In this document: positions 25,942 through 34,352 of the stretch, one piece after another | Layout: each line of letters starts with the position of its first letter | Numbering within the stretch: the stretch's first letter is position 1 | Assembly (NCBI RefSeq): GCF_036010665.1 | Contig: NZ_CP108581.1 | Location: 3,019,501 to 3,083,500, forward strand | Direction of reading: 5' to 3' | Origin: Microbispora sp. NBC_01189 | GTDB taxonomy: Bacteria > Actinomycetota > Actinomycetes > Streptosporangiales > Streptosporangiaceae | Length of the DNA stretch: 64,000 bases | The notes under the pieces: model-generated | Database searches by the model: none | What the model saw: the letters and a program-made list of their open reading frames with translations, nothing else | What the model was told of the DNA's origin: nothing | Translations under genes and position numbers: made by a program

Positions 25942-26036
25942 CCCCCCTAGACATACGCGGCCGGTCCGCGACGAGAACTGTCTAGGGGGCTATGCGGACG
26001 AAGATAGCAGCACTCCTTCACGACTGTCTAGGGGGG
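25942..26036 (-). promoter_or_regulatory. Promoter region with three CCCCC-TAGACA repeats
   Basis: CCCCCCTAGACA at 25942-25953 and its complement at 25979-25989 and 26025-26036. On the minus strand the last copy provides TAGACA as a -35-like hexamer, 18 bp from TATCTT. A middle copy lies near the transcript start and the third near the leader. Related CTAG motifs lie before the HTH gene (28695) and the HATPase gene (29521). A shared repressor site is inferred. Confidence 0.6.
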
Positions 26037-26139
26037 TTGACGTCCGACGTCGAAGGAGTGCACTTCGAAATGCGGTAGCGCTTCCTATGTCGGCGGCGGG
26101 AGAGTGATCACACATAGCCTCTTGAGAGGGTGACTTGGA

Positions 26140-26979
26140 ATGATGGCATCGATTGATCTGGGCGGGAACGAACGGCTGGAGTTCGAGCCTGCCAGAAATG
26201 TCCTACGTCTAATGCCCGCCATAGGAGGGGCGCAGATAGAACTGCGACTTAGGGCAGGTCGAGCAGGTGAGCCGCGCTCCGCTAGCCGGTTCGCAGTATC
26301 GGCGGCCCTGAACATCAGCCGGTCTCAGCAAGACCAAAGGATGCTGTGCCAATTGGAGGCCGAGCAGCTCATCGCACCGACAGTGCGGCAGACCGAATTC
26401 CATCTCGTGGGGTTCGTAAGTGACGATCAGTTGAGAGCCGCCGAGGAACTACGCAGAGGTGCAGAGCTGTGGTTCACTCTCGCACTCCGCGTCAGGACGG
26501 TGGATGGTGAGCTACCCACCCTTGTCGCATACTCAGGACACCTCACCTTCCCTGTCGAAGCGGGGGAGTGGAGTTCACAACTCGAGCGTGTCGATGCAGG
26601 CTCTTTCTTTGAAGTGCTGGTCCCAATGCCGGAGGCCGCGGACCATGCGGCCGCCGTTCGGCGGCTGCAGGAGGCACGACGGTTGCTGCGCGACAACCAG
26701 CTCGATGCATCGCTTGGCGAAGCCCGCAAGGCCCTGGAGCCAGTCCTAGAAGCGGTACGAGCGCAGGGTCTCGCCAAGGGAGCGTCTGAGAAACGAGCTC
26801 GTGAGCGAACCCTCAATGAGCGCTTCGCGGTCCTTGTTGAGGACGTTTTCTCTCTGCTCAGCGGGGCCGCGCATGACGACGAGATCACAAAGGATTTTCA
26901 GTTCACGCGTGCCGAAGCCCTCGCACTGCTCGCCACTACGGCTGGTCTGGTGAATCGGCTCGCCAAGCAGCAAATCTGA
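26140..26979 (+). CDS. Unrecognised 279-aa cargo protein
   Basis: Two ATGs start the frame. It is read opposite to its AICE neighbours and has lower GC and less biased codons. The N-terminal half is beta-rich (ERLEFEPARNVLRL, FHLVGFVSDDQLRAAEEL, LVAYSGHLTFPVEAGEW). The C-terminal half is helical with ARRLLRDNQLDASLGEARKA, RTLNERFAVLVEDVF and EALALLATTAGLVNRLA. It has no signal or membrane segment. I know no family. Position and composition suggest a recently acquired accessory gene, possibly defence. Confidence 0.8.
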   Translation: MMASIDLGGNERLEFEPARNVLRLMPAIGGAQIELRLRAGRAGEPRSASRFAVSAALNISRSQQDQRMLCQLEAEQLIAPTVRQTEFHLVGFVSDDQLRAAEELRRGAELWFTLALRVRTVDGELPTLVAYSGHLTFPVEAGEWSSQLERVDAGSFFEVLVPMPEAADHAAAVRRLQEARRLLRDNQLDASLGEARKALEPVLEAVRAQGLAKGASEKRARERTLNERFAVLVEDVFSLLSGAAHDDEITKDFQFTRAEALALLATTAGLVNRLAKQQI

Positions 26980-26982
26980 GTG

Positions 26983-27825
26983 TCACATGGATCGAAAGTC
27001 CCCAGCTCCATGCTGGAGATAGGCCGCTGTTGCATCATCGTGCGTTTTGCTGCGTGGCCAACGTTCGCCGTGGGGATCCGAGTGCTCCGCCTCACGGACT
27101 CGGCGGACAAGTTCGGCCGGGCCGTCTTGGGCCAGGATGTCGAGGAGCTGTCGCCAGGTCATTAGGCCATAGCGGCTGACGGCGTCGGCGGCTCCGTCGG
27201 TTAGCAGGGCCGCGGCGTGTACCTGGTCGGTGGGGATGGTGCCGGTGAGGGCTTGGTCGGCGGCGAGTGGGTCGGTGGAGGCGACCCAGAAGCCGCCGTC
27301 GCGGTTGCGGTATTGGCCGAGGGTTTCGACGTACTCCCGGCGGGCTTCGGCGTGTTCGGGTGTGCCGCCGCGCAGGCTGTCGAATCGCGCGCGGTGGGGT
27401 GCGGCGATCTGTTCTAGCCGGTCGTCGCAGATCACGATCGGCTCGGGGGCGCCGGTGTCGAGGATGAGGGTGCTGTCGCCGAGGACGAGCCAGTCGAGGT
27501 GGTCGGCGGTTTGGCGGAGCATGATGACGGTGGCGGAGGGGGAGCCGCCGTGGGTTAGGTCGCAGGTGAAGTCGTGCAGTGAGGTGACGTGCTTGATGCC
27601 CTGGGCGAGGAGTTCGGGCAGGGGGCCGGTGCTTTGGGTGATCTCGGCGAGCAGGGTGGAGCCGAGGGTGTGGGAGTACCAGCGGACGCTGTGGGAGCAG
27701 GTTGAGGTGACACCTGGGGGGATGCTGGCGCCGTCGAGCAGGACGACGGCGTTGACGGTGGCGCCGATGAAGTCTTCGTTGGGCCGGTCGGGGTGGGCGG
27801 GTTCGCTGGCGAAGGCGACGCGCAT
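26983..27825 (-). CDS. PP2C-like serine/threonine phosphatase domain protein
   Basis: 280 aa; ATG 27825 overlaps the stop of the HTH gene (TGATG). A PP2C-like pattern is visible: N-terminal NEDFIGA and VVLLDGAS (metal-binding Asp positions), LVLGDSTLIL in the middle, AALLTDGAADAV and KTHDDATAAYL at the end. The fold order fits a stand-alone PP2C. It is co-translated with an HTH-sensor protein, so a signalling pair is likely. Confidence 0.72.
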   Translation of the reverse strand: MRVAFASEPAHPDRPNEDFIGATVNAVVLLDGASIPPGVTSTCSHSVRWYSHTLGSTLLAEITQSTGPLPELLAQGIKHVTSLHDFTCDLTHGGSPSATVIMLRQTADHLDWLVLGDSTLILDTGAPEPIVICDDRLEQIAAPHRARFDSLRGGTPEHAEARREYVETLGQYRNRDGGFWVASTDPLAADQALTGTIPTDQVHAAALLTDGAADAVSRYGLMTWRQLLDILAQDGPAELVRRVREAEHSDPHGERWPRSKTHDDATAAYLQHGAGDFRSM

Positions 27826-28667
27826 CAGGTGTCCTCGTGCCGGTAGAGCGGGCTGGACAGTTCCGCCCGCACTGGTTCCCCGGTTTGCGGGTCGTATTCG
27901 ACGCCGACCACGCAGGAGAAGCGGCGGTCGCCGACCTGCCCCCACAACGTGGCGATCTCATTGGCGAGTAGGTGGATGACGCCGAGGGAGCCGTTGGGGT
28001 GGATACCGGCGATGGCCAGGAACGACCCGTTGCCGTCCGGCCTGGGCAACCGGCCGAAGAAGGCCGAGTCGGTCGGCTGGGCGGGGTCGAGCTGGGAGCC
28101 GGAGCGGTACTCGCGGTCGGTGCGGGTGTCGATCAGCTTCCAGCCGGTGTCGTCACGGTCCCAGTGGATGACGGGGTCGGCGTCGTATGCGGCCCGCATG
28201 GCTTCGGACATGCGGGGGCCGCAGATGACGAGCAGGCCGGGCCGGTTGAGGTCGATCTGCCCATGGACGGTGACGTTGTCGGTGGCGACGTTCAGGCCGA
28301 AGGTTCGGGCGAGGTCTTCCAGGCGCTTGCCGGCGCGCATGTCGTCCAGGGCGACCATGGAGCGGCCGGTCGCGGCGTCGTGCCGCAGCGGGGTCACCAC
28401 GGTCACGGTCCCGGCGCCGAGGAACGCGCCCTCGGGGGCGGGGCCGGTGTGGCGGATCTGGTGGATACGTCCGCGGGACAGGCCGGCCTTCTCGGCGATC
28501 TGCGCATACGACATGCCCTGGGCGTGAAGCTCTTGGATGACGCGGCGGCGCAGCCGGGCCAGTTCGGTGACTTCTTGCTGGGCGGCGTTGAGTCGTTCGG
28601 TGGCGACCCGGAGCAGCAGATAGGGATCGTCAATTGCGGCGATCTTGTCCAGGTCACTCGGTGGCAC
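27825..28667 (-). CDS. HTH protein with C-terminal putative sensor domain
   Basis: GTG 28667 has AAGGAGG four bases upstream; 280 aa. After an N-terminal coiled segment (LLLRVATERLNAAQQEVTEL) comes a sigma-region-4-like HTH, GMSYAQIAEKAGLSRGRIHQ, at about 60-80. The C-terminal half has LLVICGPRMSEAMRAAYDAD, HWDRDDTGWKLIDTRTDREY and SFLAIAGIHPNGSLGVIHLL, perhaps a Rossmann-like ligand domain. The family is not recognised. A perfect CTAG palindrome sits 28 bp upstream, so autoregulation is possible. Confidence 0.72.
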   Translation of the reverse strand: MPPSDLDKIAAIDDPYLLLRVATERLNAAQQEVTELARLRRRVIQELHAQGMSYAQIAEKAGLSRGRIHQIRHTGPAPEGAFLGAGTVTVVTPLRHDAATGRSMVALDDMRAGKRLEDLARTFGLNVATDNVTVHGQIDLNRPGLLVICGPRMSEAMRAAYDADPVIHWDRDDTGWKLIDTRTDREYRSGSQLDPAQPTDSAFFGRLPRPDGNGSFLAIAGIHPNGSLGVIHLLANEIATLWGQVGDRRFSCVVGVEYDPQTGEPVRAELSSPLYRHEDT

Positions 28668-28694
28668 GGTTCCTCCTTGGTGGCGCGCATCCGA

Positions 28695-28710
28695 GTCTAG
28701 GGCCCTAGAC
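28695..28710 (-). promoter_or_regulatory. Perfect 16-bp palindrome GTCTAGGGCCCTAGAC
   Basis: It lies immediately upstream of the HTH-sensor gene. A second inverted repeat (TAGACG-N6-CGTCTA on the minus strand) overlaps its upstream side. The CTAG core recurs before pra and the HATPase gene. Confidence 0.6.
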
Positions 28711-28813
28711 GAAATGTCGTCTATCCCTCTTGACAGTACGATTTTGGCTGGTTTGCCGGTTGTTGGGTCCACGGCCCGGATCGCTGAGCGCCGGTTGGGG
28801 ACACCGCGCGGGC

Positions 28814-29089
28814 TCACCGCGCCCTCCCCGTCAGCAGGGCTGCCCAGATCTCACGGGCTTGCGGGATGGGCCAGCGGTGGGTTTCGCGGATTTCGGGTGC
28901 GTCCTCGTTCTGGAGGGTGCGCCGGATGAACCCTTGACCGCCCGCCTGGCACAACTCGTAAACGATGGCGAGGCAGTCGCAGGTCCAGGCGAGAACCCGC
29001 ACCCGCGCCCCGCCCCAGGGGTCGAACCACGCCAGCTTCGTGCAGCCGGGCTGCCGACGGTCGGGGACGTGCGGGCTCAGGCAGCTCAT
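28814..29089 (-). CDS. 91-aa Cys-containing protein, unknown
   Basis: ATG 29089 overlaps the HATPase stop (ATGA). It shows LAWFDPWGGARVRVLAWTCD, a YELCQAGGQGFIRRT segment and a C-terminal REIWAALLTG helix. Similar short proteins follow HATPase genes in other actinomycetes, from memory. The function is unknown. Confidence 0.65.
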   Translation of the reverse strand: MSCLSPHVPDRRQPGCTKLAWFDPWGGARVRVLAWTCDCLAIVYELCQAGGQGFIRRTLQNEDAPEIRETHRWPIPQAREIWAALLTGRAR

Positions 29090-29502
29090 GACCGGCAGGC
29101 CGCCTGCGCGGCGGCGATGGGGTCGACCTTGAGCAGGGCCCAGACGGTACGGCCGGCGTGGTCGCCGTACACGCCCCAGTTGTCGGCCAGGTTGGCGACC
29201 AGCAGCAGGCCGCGGCCGCCTTCGTCGTCGCTGGGTCGCACCAGCCGGGGAACTTCGGGGCCGCCTTCGTCGACGACGCCGAGCCAGACCTGATCGGGTT
29301 CGGCCTGGATGCTGACGGTGAACTTGCCGCCGAATCGGGCGGAGGCGGTGTGGCGGACGGCGTTGGTCGCCAGTTCGCTCACGATGAGTTCGGCCGACTC
29401 GATGACCGGCCAGGTGCCGAGGGTTGTGGTGATGAATCGGCGGGCTTCGGTGACCGATGCGGGACGGCCGAGGAAGTGCCGGGACAGGCGCCATGCGGGC
29501 AT
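29086..29502 (-). CDS. HATPase_c regulatory protein on the AICE
   Basis: 138 aa from ATG 29502 (an in-frame ATG at 29535 is less likely). It has the GHKL boxes SELATNAVRHTAS, VVDEGGPEVP and EGGRGLLLVANLADNWG. The TAGGGGGCTAGACA element at 29521 lies at the promoter. It is grouped with the XRE regulator upstream, like the chromosomal set at 16282-18202. Confidence 0.88.
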   Translation of the reverse strand: MPAWRLSRHFLGRPASVTEARRFITTTLGTWPVIESAELIVSELATNAVRHTASARFGGKFTVSIQAEPDQVWLGVVDEGGPEVPRLVRPSDDEGGRGLLLVANLADNWGVYGDHAGRTVWALLKVDPIAAAQAACRS

Positions 29503-29598
29503 GGGACACGCTCCGTCGTATAGGGGGCTAGACATGCCTTCGACGTGAGCGTATGACCAACGCTAGAAGTATCTCAAGGAATACGACGCATAAATGCG

Positions 29599-30441
29599 TC
29601 AGTTGTCGGGCTGCTTCGCCAACTCTCGGAAGTCCGTCGCGATCTCGCCCAGCAGCGCCCGCAGCTCGTCCCCGTACACGGCGGCGTCCGCGAACGCCTC
29701 AAACGTCTGTTCATGAGCGCCGACCTCGCCCGCCTCGGTCAGCGTGAAGTCACCGGTCAGGCTCTCGACCACGCTCACGGAGCCGTCGAAGATGGTGAAC
29801 CCGTGCAGTGGGAAGGCCGGAGCCTCTGTCTTCCACGGCACGACGCCGAGCCGGACATGTGGCAGCGTGGACACCTGGGTCAGCCGGTCGAGCTGTGCCA
29901 GCATCAGCGACGGCGACCCTGGCCACGTACGCACTGCTCCCTCAGTCAGCACGAAGGCGAACCGCCGGCCCTGCTCGAACAGCACCGCCTGAGCATCAAC
30001 CCGTACGGCCGCCGCCTTGGCCGCATCATCCTCATCCACATCCCGGCCGATTGCCACCGCCAGCCGCGCATACTCCGCCGTCTGCAATAGCGCCGGGATC
30101 ATTGCCGAGGAGAAGACGGCCATCCACTCGGACGAGCTGACCCGCGCAGCGTTCGCCGCCTCTCGGCCGGCTAGCCCGCCCTTGAGCCGGGATACCTCAT
30201 GACGCAGCCGTACGAGCAGCATGTCCAACTCGCGCCGCGCATCATCATCGAGTTGGAGAGCAGCCGACACCCGCTCAACAGTCTCCGGCGTCGGCAGTAA
30301 TCGCCCTGTCTCCATGCGCGAGATCGTCGGCTGCGCCACCCCGGCCTGCTGTGCCAGTTCCTTACCCGTCAGCCCCGCATCCTTGCGCAGCCGCCGCAGC
30401 AGGTCACCCAGCTCCCGCAGCCGATCCCGCCGCTCCTCCAT
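29599..30441 (-). CDS. XRE-family regulator with DUF5753, on the AICE
   Basis: 280 aa. The HTH is at residues 10-65 (LRRLRKDAGLTGKELAQQAG, PTISRMETGR). The DUF5753 domain covers 100-260 (SAMIPALLQTAEYARLAV, LPHVRLGVVPW). It belongs to the WhiJ-like class. No DUF397 gene is next to it. ATG 30441 lacks a strong ribosome site. Confidence 0.9.
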   Translation of the reverse strand: MEERRDRLRELGDLLRRLRKDAGLTGKELAQQAGVAQPTISRMETGRLLPTPETVERVSAALQLDDDARRELDMLLVRLRHEVSRLKGGLAGREAANAARVSSSEWMAVFSSAMIPALLQTAEYARLAVAIGRDVDEDDAAKAAAVRVDAQAVLFEQGRRFAFVLTEGAVRTWPGSPSLMLAQLDRLTQVSTLPHVRLGVVPWKTEAPAFPLHGFTIFDGSVSVVESLTGDFTLTEAGEVGAHEQTFEAFADAAVYGDELRALLGEIATDFRELAKQPDN

Positions 30442-31117
30442 GCTGGCGTTCTACCACTGGTACTCGGTCAGGTGACCCCCGGTCTGCGGAACTCTGCTGA
30501 ATTGTGCTCATAGGGATCAAGGCGGCGGCGCGGCGCGCCACCGCACTGCGGCCCCTCGCCCGCCCGCCGTCCGGGCGTGCGGCCTGGGGGCCGGTCCCGG
30601 CCGGCAGCGGCTCGGGCCGCCCGCCGCACGCCACCCTGCCGTAACCAACGCACTCGCCGCCTTGTGCCGCACCGCCGCGAGGAAGAAGCCGCCGCGAACT
30701 ACCGGACTCGAACCGGCTCACCCCAATTACCGGGGGACGAACGCACAAGCGTTGGCCTGAACTCCCATTCAGCATTTGAACGCGACGGCATGAGAAGCGT
30801 ACGGCGGCGTAGGGCTGATGTCGAAGAATTTGCCTCCGGCGGGGGTCTCCGGCTCCGGGATGATCGCGACACCTTTTGAAGGGACCGTAGCTGGCTGAGG
30901 TGAGACCGATCGTCCCGCCCGCCGTCGTCCCGGACAAGTCGAGCAGACCAGGGGCCAGGGGCGAAGGTCGTTCTTCCAGTGGGGAGCTCCACCTTCACCC
31001 CTGGCCCCTGGCCCGCTCCCCTGAAGGGCGGGACGACGGCACACGGGACGATCGGGAGGTGCAGGCGTGCGCAGTTTGCGCATGGATTGTCGCCCCTCGC
31101 CTCGTTACTGTGGTGAC
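30442..31117. other. Non-coding stretch of the AICE
   Basis: About 680 bp with no convincing gene. It holds the nested inverted repeat at 30906-31055. The rest is GC-rich without a recognisable motif. Confidence 0.5.
30906..31055. repeat. 150-bp nested inverted repeat (large hairpin)
   Basis: Three arms nest. The outer arm is CCGATCGTCCCG (30906-30917) with CGGGACGATCGG (31044-31055). The middle arm is CCGTCGTCCCG (30922-30932) with CGGGACGACGG (31029-31039). The inner arm is CCAGGGGCCAGGGG plus GAAGGT (30948-30968) with ACCTTC plus CCCCTGGCCCCTGG (30991-31011). The 4-nt gaps between outer and middle arms are equal on both sides. It may be a replication or transfer origin, or a MITE-like insertion. 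Confidence 0.8.
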
Positions 31118-31369
31118 GTGACTCTCCCTGTCGGCGGACCGGATCGACCACCAGGTAGCGAGCCCGGCGACTTCTGGACGGGCTGGTGGACGTTCATAGG
31201 AGGCCCGTTCCTGATCGTTCTCGGAGGGTACGACCTGATTACGAGCGGCGGCAGCTTGTGGGGTTGTGTATCCAGTTTCGCGCTCTTGATCGCCGGAGCG
31301 GTTCTTTGGCTGGAGCACTGGAAGATCGTATGGGCGCACGTTCAGAAGTCCCGCCGACCTGACCGTTGA
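31118..31369 (+). CDS. Small two-helix membrane protein, unknown
   Basis: 83 aa from GTG 31118. After a Pro-rich start come FWTGWWTFIGGPFLIVLGG and, after SLWG, CVSSFALLIAGAVLWLE. The tail is basic. There is no clear ribosome site. The hairpin upstream may belong to its leader. Confidence 0.5.
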   Translation: MTLPVGGPDRPPGSEPGDFWTGWWTFIGGPFLIVLGGYDLITSGGSLWGCVSSFALLIAGAVLWLEHWKIVWAHVQKSRRPDR

Positions 31370-31584
31370 TGGCGAAATCCACGAAAAGATCCGGTACGCG
31401 CTCGCAATGACCTCGGGCGCTGAGTTGCATTTCGGGTTGCAGTCCCGGGTCGTCCAAAGCAGTTCAGATCAGACCACGCATGCGCGCTGACCTGCGTTGA
31501 ACTGTCCGAACCATGATCGACCGAGCTTTAAATCCGCAGGGCTGCCCACCACCGCATCAGGTGCGCAGGCGCGCCGCTCTCCGT

Positions 31585-31868
31585 CTACTCCGTGTACGTG
31601 CCATCCGGGCGCATGACTGCAGTCCGCGTCACGGGCACGACGGTTGCGCTGGGCACGCGATCGTTCACCGCGATGACCAGCCGGAGTGCCCGATCAGCCT
31701 CGGGAAGCACGTAAGCCAAGATCTTGTAGCCGCTCCCGTCCTCTCCGGTGACGTTCGCCCAGTCCTTATCCCCGTTCTCCTCCATGACCGCGAGTTCGTC
31801 ATAGACAGCGACACGACGCACCGTGACAGGTACTCCTCTGCAATCTCAGCTGCCACCTGCTCGTTCAT
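31585..31868 (-). pseudogene. Small gene split by a frameshift, immunity-like
   Basis: From ATG 31868 one frame gives NEQVAAEIAEEYLSR, then loses sense; the neighbouring frame, from GTG 31821, continues VRRVAVYDELAVMEENGDKD and GYKILAYVLPEADRALRLVI to the stop at 31585. Joined, they form about 93 residues. The N-terminal AEEYL pattern with a following beta region recalls small immunity proteins, but this is not certain. The 78-aa part could also be translated alone. Confidence 0.45.
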
Positions 31869-31888
31869 CCCCGCAGAGCCGCCCTCCG

Positions 31889-31985
31889 TCGTGCCATTAG
31901 CGTGCCATTAAGGAGGGTAACGAGGGGGCAACCACGGTCACTCATGACCGGCTCCACGCCCAGGTCAGCGCCAGTACAGGCCGTG
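31889..31985 (+). repeat. Degenerate attP-arm repeat, copy R0
   Basis: GTGCCATTA occurs twice with 11-bp spacing (31891, 31902), followed by AAGGAGGGTAACGAGGGGGC, CACGGTCACTCATGACCGG and GCCCAGGTCAG. These match the sequences before the attR copies at 34833, 35594 and 36642, but no tRNA part follows. Confidence 0.65.
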
Positions 31986-32835
31986 ATCCATGCAATTCCC
32001 AAGCTGACAGCGCGGAGATTAGATGGAGCCAGCGCTCGCTGGAGTTGTCGCGAACTTCTCAAACCCAGCGACCATCTCGGCCAGGTTCAAGGGACCACAC
32101 GCGCCCTGGAACAGCCGGCCATCGCTTCTGATGTGGATCCAGTCATCCTCAGTCCGGTCGAGGGATCGCCAGTCGAAGGCGTGGCCCTCAAGATCGGTGC
32201 CGACGAGGTCCACCCCAATGCTCCACCCTGGGTTGTCGAGCGTGTGCGCCGTGAGGCGCTTGTTGATCGAGTGGAGGTGAAAGACCTCTGCCTCCGGTCT
32301 GTCGCAGCAGGCTGGTGGAGCTGAGGGCAGCCTGATCCGGGAGGTGCCGGGGAGGGTGGGAAGCAGCCCTGACAAAGCCGGGGCGGGGCCAGCACTGCCA
32401 GATGGCCGTGTGCCCGGCGAGCGAGACGGAGAGGTGTACGAGAGAAACCGGTGTGTGAAGCCTCGTAACGAATCCCACCAGCTCGAACCTGGCGGATCTG
32501 GGCTGGGAGCGGTGCACGCCTGCCTCATGCTTGGGCGGGCGACTTTCGCGGTGGTCTCGTTCGCTGCCGTGGAAGGCCACGGTGAAGGTCTGCGGCGTAG
32601 CCGTGGCGATGCCGCCGGGGTATAGCCGGGCGCCTCCTCCGACAAGCGATCACAAGTGAACACGGGAACCGTCCCGGTCCCGCCACGGGCCGCGCATCCG
32701 GCGCGGAGATCCGGGCTGGGCCCACCGTCGGCCGAACGGGCCGGGGCGGGGCGGAGCCGCCGTAGTAGTCCGAGCGTGGGAAAGCCGCGCACATGGCGAA
32801 GGGCGGCAGCGGGTTGCGAGGAGAAGGGGACTGCA

Positions 32836-34287
32836 ATGCTCGAAGATGCCGGGGTGGAGACCCCGGCCGCGCAGCACGACGTGCCGCCGGTGCGTCCGCT
32901 GCGGGTACGGGAGATGCAGACCAGACTGCACCGCTGGGCGGTTGCCGATCCCGGCCTCCGCTTCGATGATCTTTACCACCTGGTATGCGACCGCAGGTTC
33001 CTCGCCATGGCGTGGGACCGAGTCGCCGGCAATACCGGTGCCCGCACCGCCGGCGTGGATCGGGCCACGGTCCGTTCCATCGTCGAGCGGGTGGGCGTGG
33101 ATGCGTTCCTGGACGAGCTGCGTGAGCAGTTGCGGCAGCAGGCGTTCCGCCCGCTGCCGGTTCGCGAACGGGTGATTCCCAAGCACGGCGGGAAGCTGAG
33201 GAGCCTCGGTATCCCGACTGTGGCCGACCGCGTGGTCCAGGCGGCGCTGAAGCTGGTGCTGGAACCCATTTTCGAGGCCAACTTCGAAGCGGTCTCCTAT
33301 GGGTTCCGGCCCGGCCGCAGGGCGCACGACGCGATCGCCGAGATCCACTTCTGGGGCACTCAAGGCTACCGCCAGGTCCTGGATGCGGACATCGAGGCGT
33401 GCTTCGACTCGATCGATCACACGGCCCTGATGGACCGGGTGCGCGCCCGAGTCAAGGACAAGCGCGTGCTCGCCCTGGTCAAGGCGTTCCTCAAGGCCGG
33501 GATCCTGCGGGAGACCGGGATGATGGAACCGTCCGAGACCGGCACCCCGCAAGGCGGCATCCTTTCCCCGCTGCTGGCCAACATCGCCCTTTCCGCGCTT
33601 GATGCGCACCTGATGGGGCCGTGGAAGCCGGGCGGAACGATGTCTTCGGATCAGCGCCGCAGGACACGGGTGGTCAAGCACCTGCCCAACTGGCGGATCG
33701 TGCGTTACGCGGACGATTTCGTCGTGCTGGTCAGAGGTGAACGCCACCACGTAGAGGCGCTGAAAGCGGAGATCGGTGAGGTGCTCGCTCCGCTTGGGCT
33801 GCGCTTGTCGCAGTCCAAGACGCGCGTGGTGCACATGGCCGACGGGTTCGACTTCCTCGGCTTCCATATCAAGTGGATGCGCAAACGGGGAACGGACAAG
33901 TGCTACGTCTACACGTTCATCGCGGACAAGCCGGTCCGCGAACTGAAGCGGAAGATCAGGGCGCTGACCCACAGGAGGTCGCAGGTCCCGTTCGCCGCCG
34001 TGCTGTCGAGGATCAATCAGATCCTGCGCGGCTGGGCCAACTACTTCAGGCACGCCGTCGCCAAGCACACGTTCAACGCCTTGCGTTCGTTCGTGTGGTG
34101 GCGAGTGGTCAACATGATCACGTATCGGCGGCGCATGACGTGGACGACCCTGCGCCGACAGTTCAAGGGCCCTCAGGGCTGGCGGCAGATCGCCCTGGAC
34201 GGCGTCGAGCTGTTCAACATCGCCACGGTGACGGTCACCCGCTATCGCTGGCGGGGACTGAACATCCCGGCACCGTGGACCGCATAA
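32836..34287 (+). CDS. ltrA: Group II intron reverse transcriptase/maturase
   Basis: 483 aa from ATG 32836 with GAGAAGGGG upstream. RT motifs: GVDRATVRSIVE, IPTVADRVVQAALKLVLEPI (RT2), YGFRPGRRAHDAI (RT3), DADIEACFDSIDH (RT3a), GTPQGGILSPLLANI at 236-250, YADD at 291-294. Domain X follows with INQILRGWANYFRH. No HNH endonuclease is visible at the C-terminus, so it probably uses nascent strands or single-stranded targets. The catalytic YADD is intact. Confidence 0.94.
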   Translation: MLEDAGVETPAAQHDVPPVRPLRVREMQTRLHRWAVADPGLRFDDLYHLVCDRRFLAMAWDRVAGNTGARTAGVDRATVRSIVERVGVDAFLDELREQLRQQAFRPLPVRERVIPKHGGKLRSLGIPTVADRVVQAALKLVLEPIFEANFEAVSYGFRPGRRAHDAIAEIHFWGTQGYRQVLDADIEACFDSIDHTALMDRVRARVKDKRVLALVKAFLKAGILRETGMMEPSETGTPQGGILSPLLANIALSALDAHLMGPWKPGGTMSSDQRRRTRVVKHLPNWRIVRYADDFVVLVRGERHHVEALKAEIGEVLAPLGLRLSQSKTRVVHMADGFDFLGFHIKWMRKRGTDKCYVYTFIADKPVRELKRKIRALTHRRSQVPFAAVLSRINQILRGWANYFRHAVAKHTFNALRSFVWWRVVNMITYRRRMTWTTLRRQFKGPQGWRQIALDGVELFNIATVTVTRYRWRGLNIPAPWTA

Positions 34288-34318
34288 GATCATCGATCCA
34301 GCGTCAGCGACCCGTGGA

Positions 34319-34352
34319 GAGCCGGATGCGGTGAGAGTCGCACGTCCGGTTC
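34319..34352 (+). ncRNA. Group II intron domain V
   Basis: A 34-nt hairpin from GAGCCGGATGCGG to CCGGTTC with a GAGA-type tetraloop and the two-nucleotide bulge typical of domain V, the catalytic heart of the ribozyme. Confidence 0.9.

Noticed and set aside
30404-30937. 177-codon minus-strand ORF upstream of the XRE gene
   Set aside because: Arg/Gly/Pro-rich composition and no motif; probably chance in GC-rich non-coding DNA.
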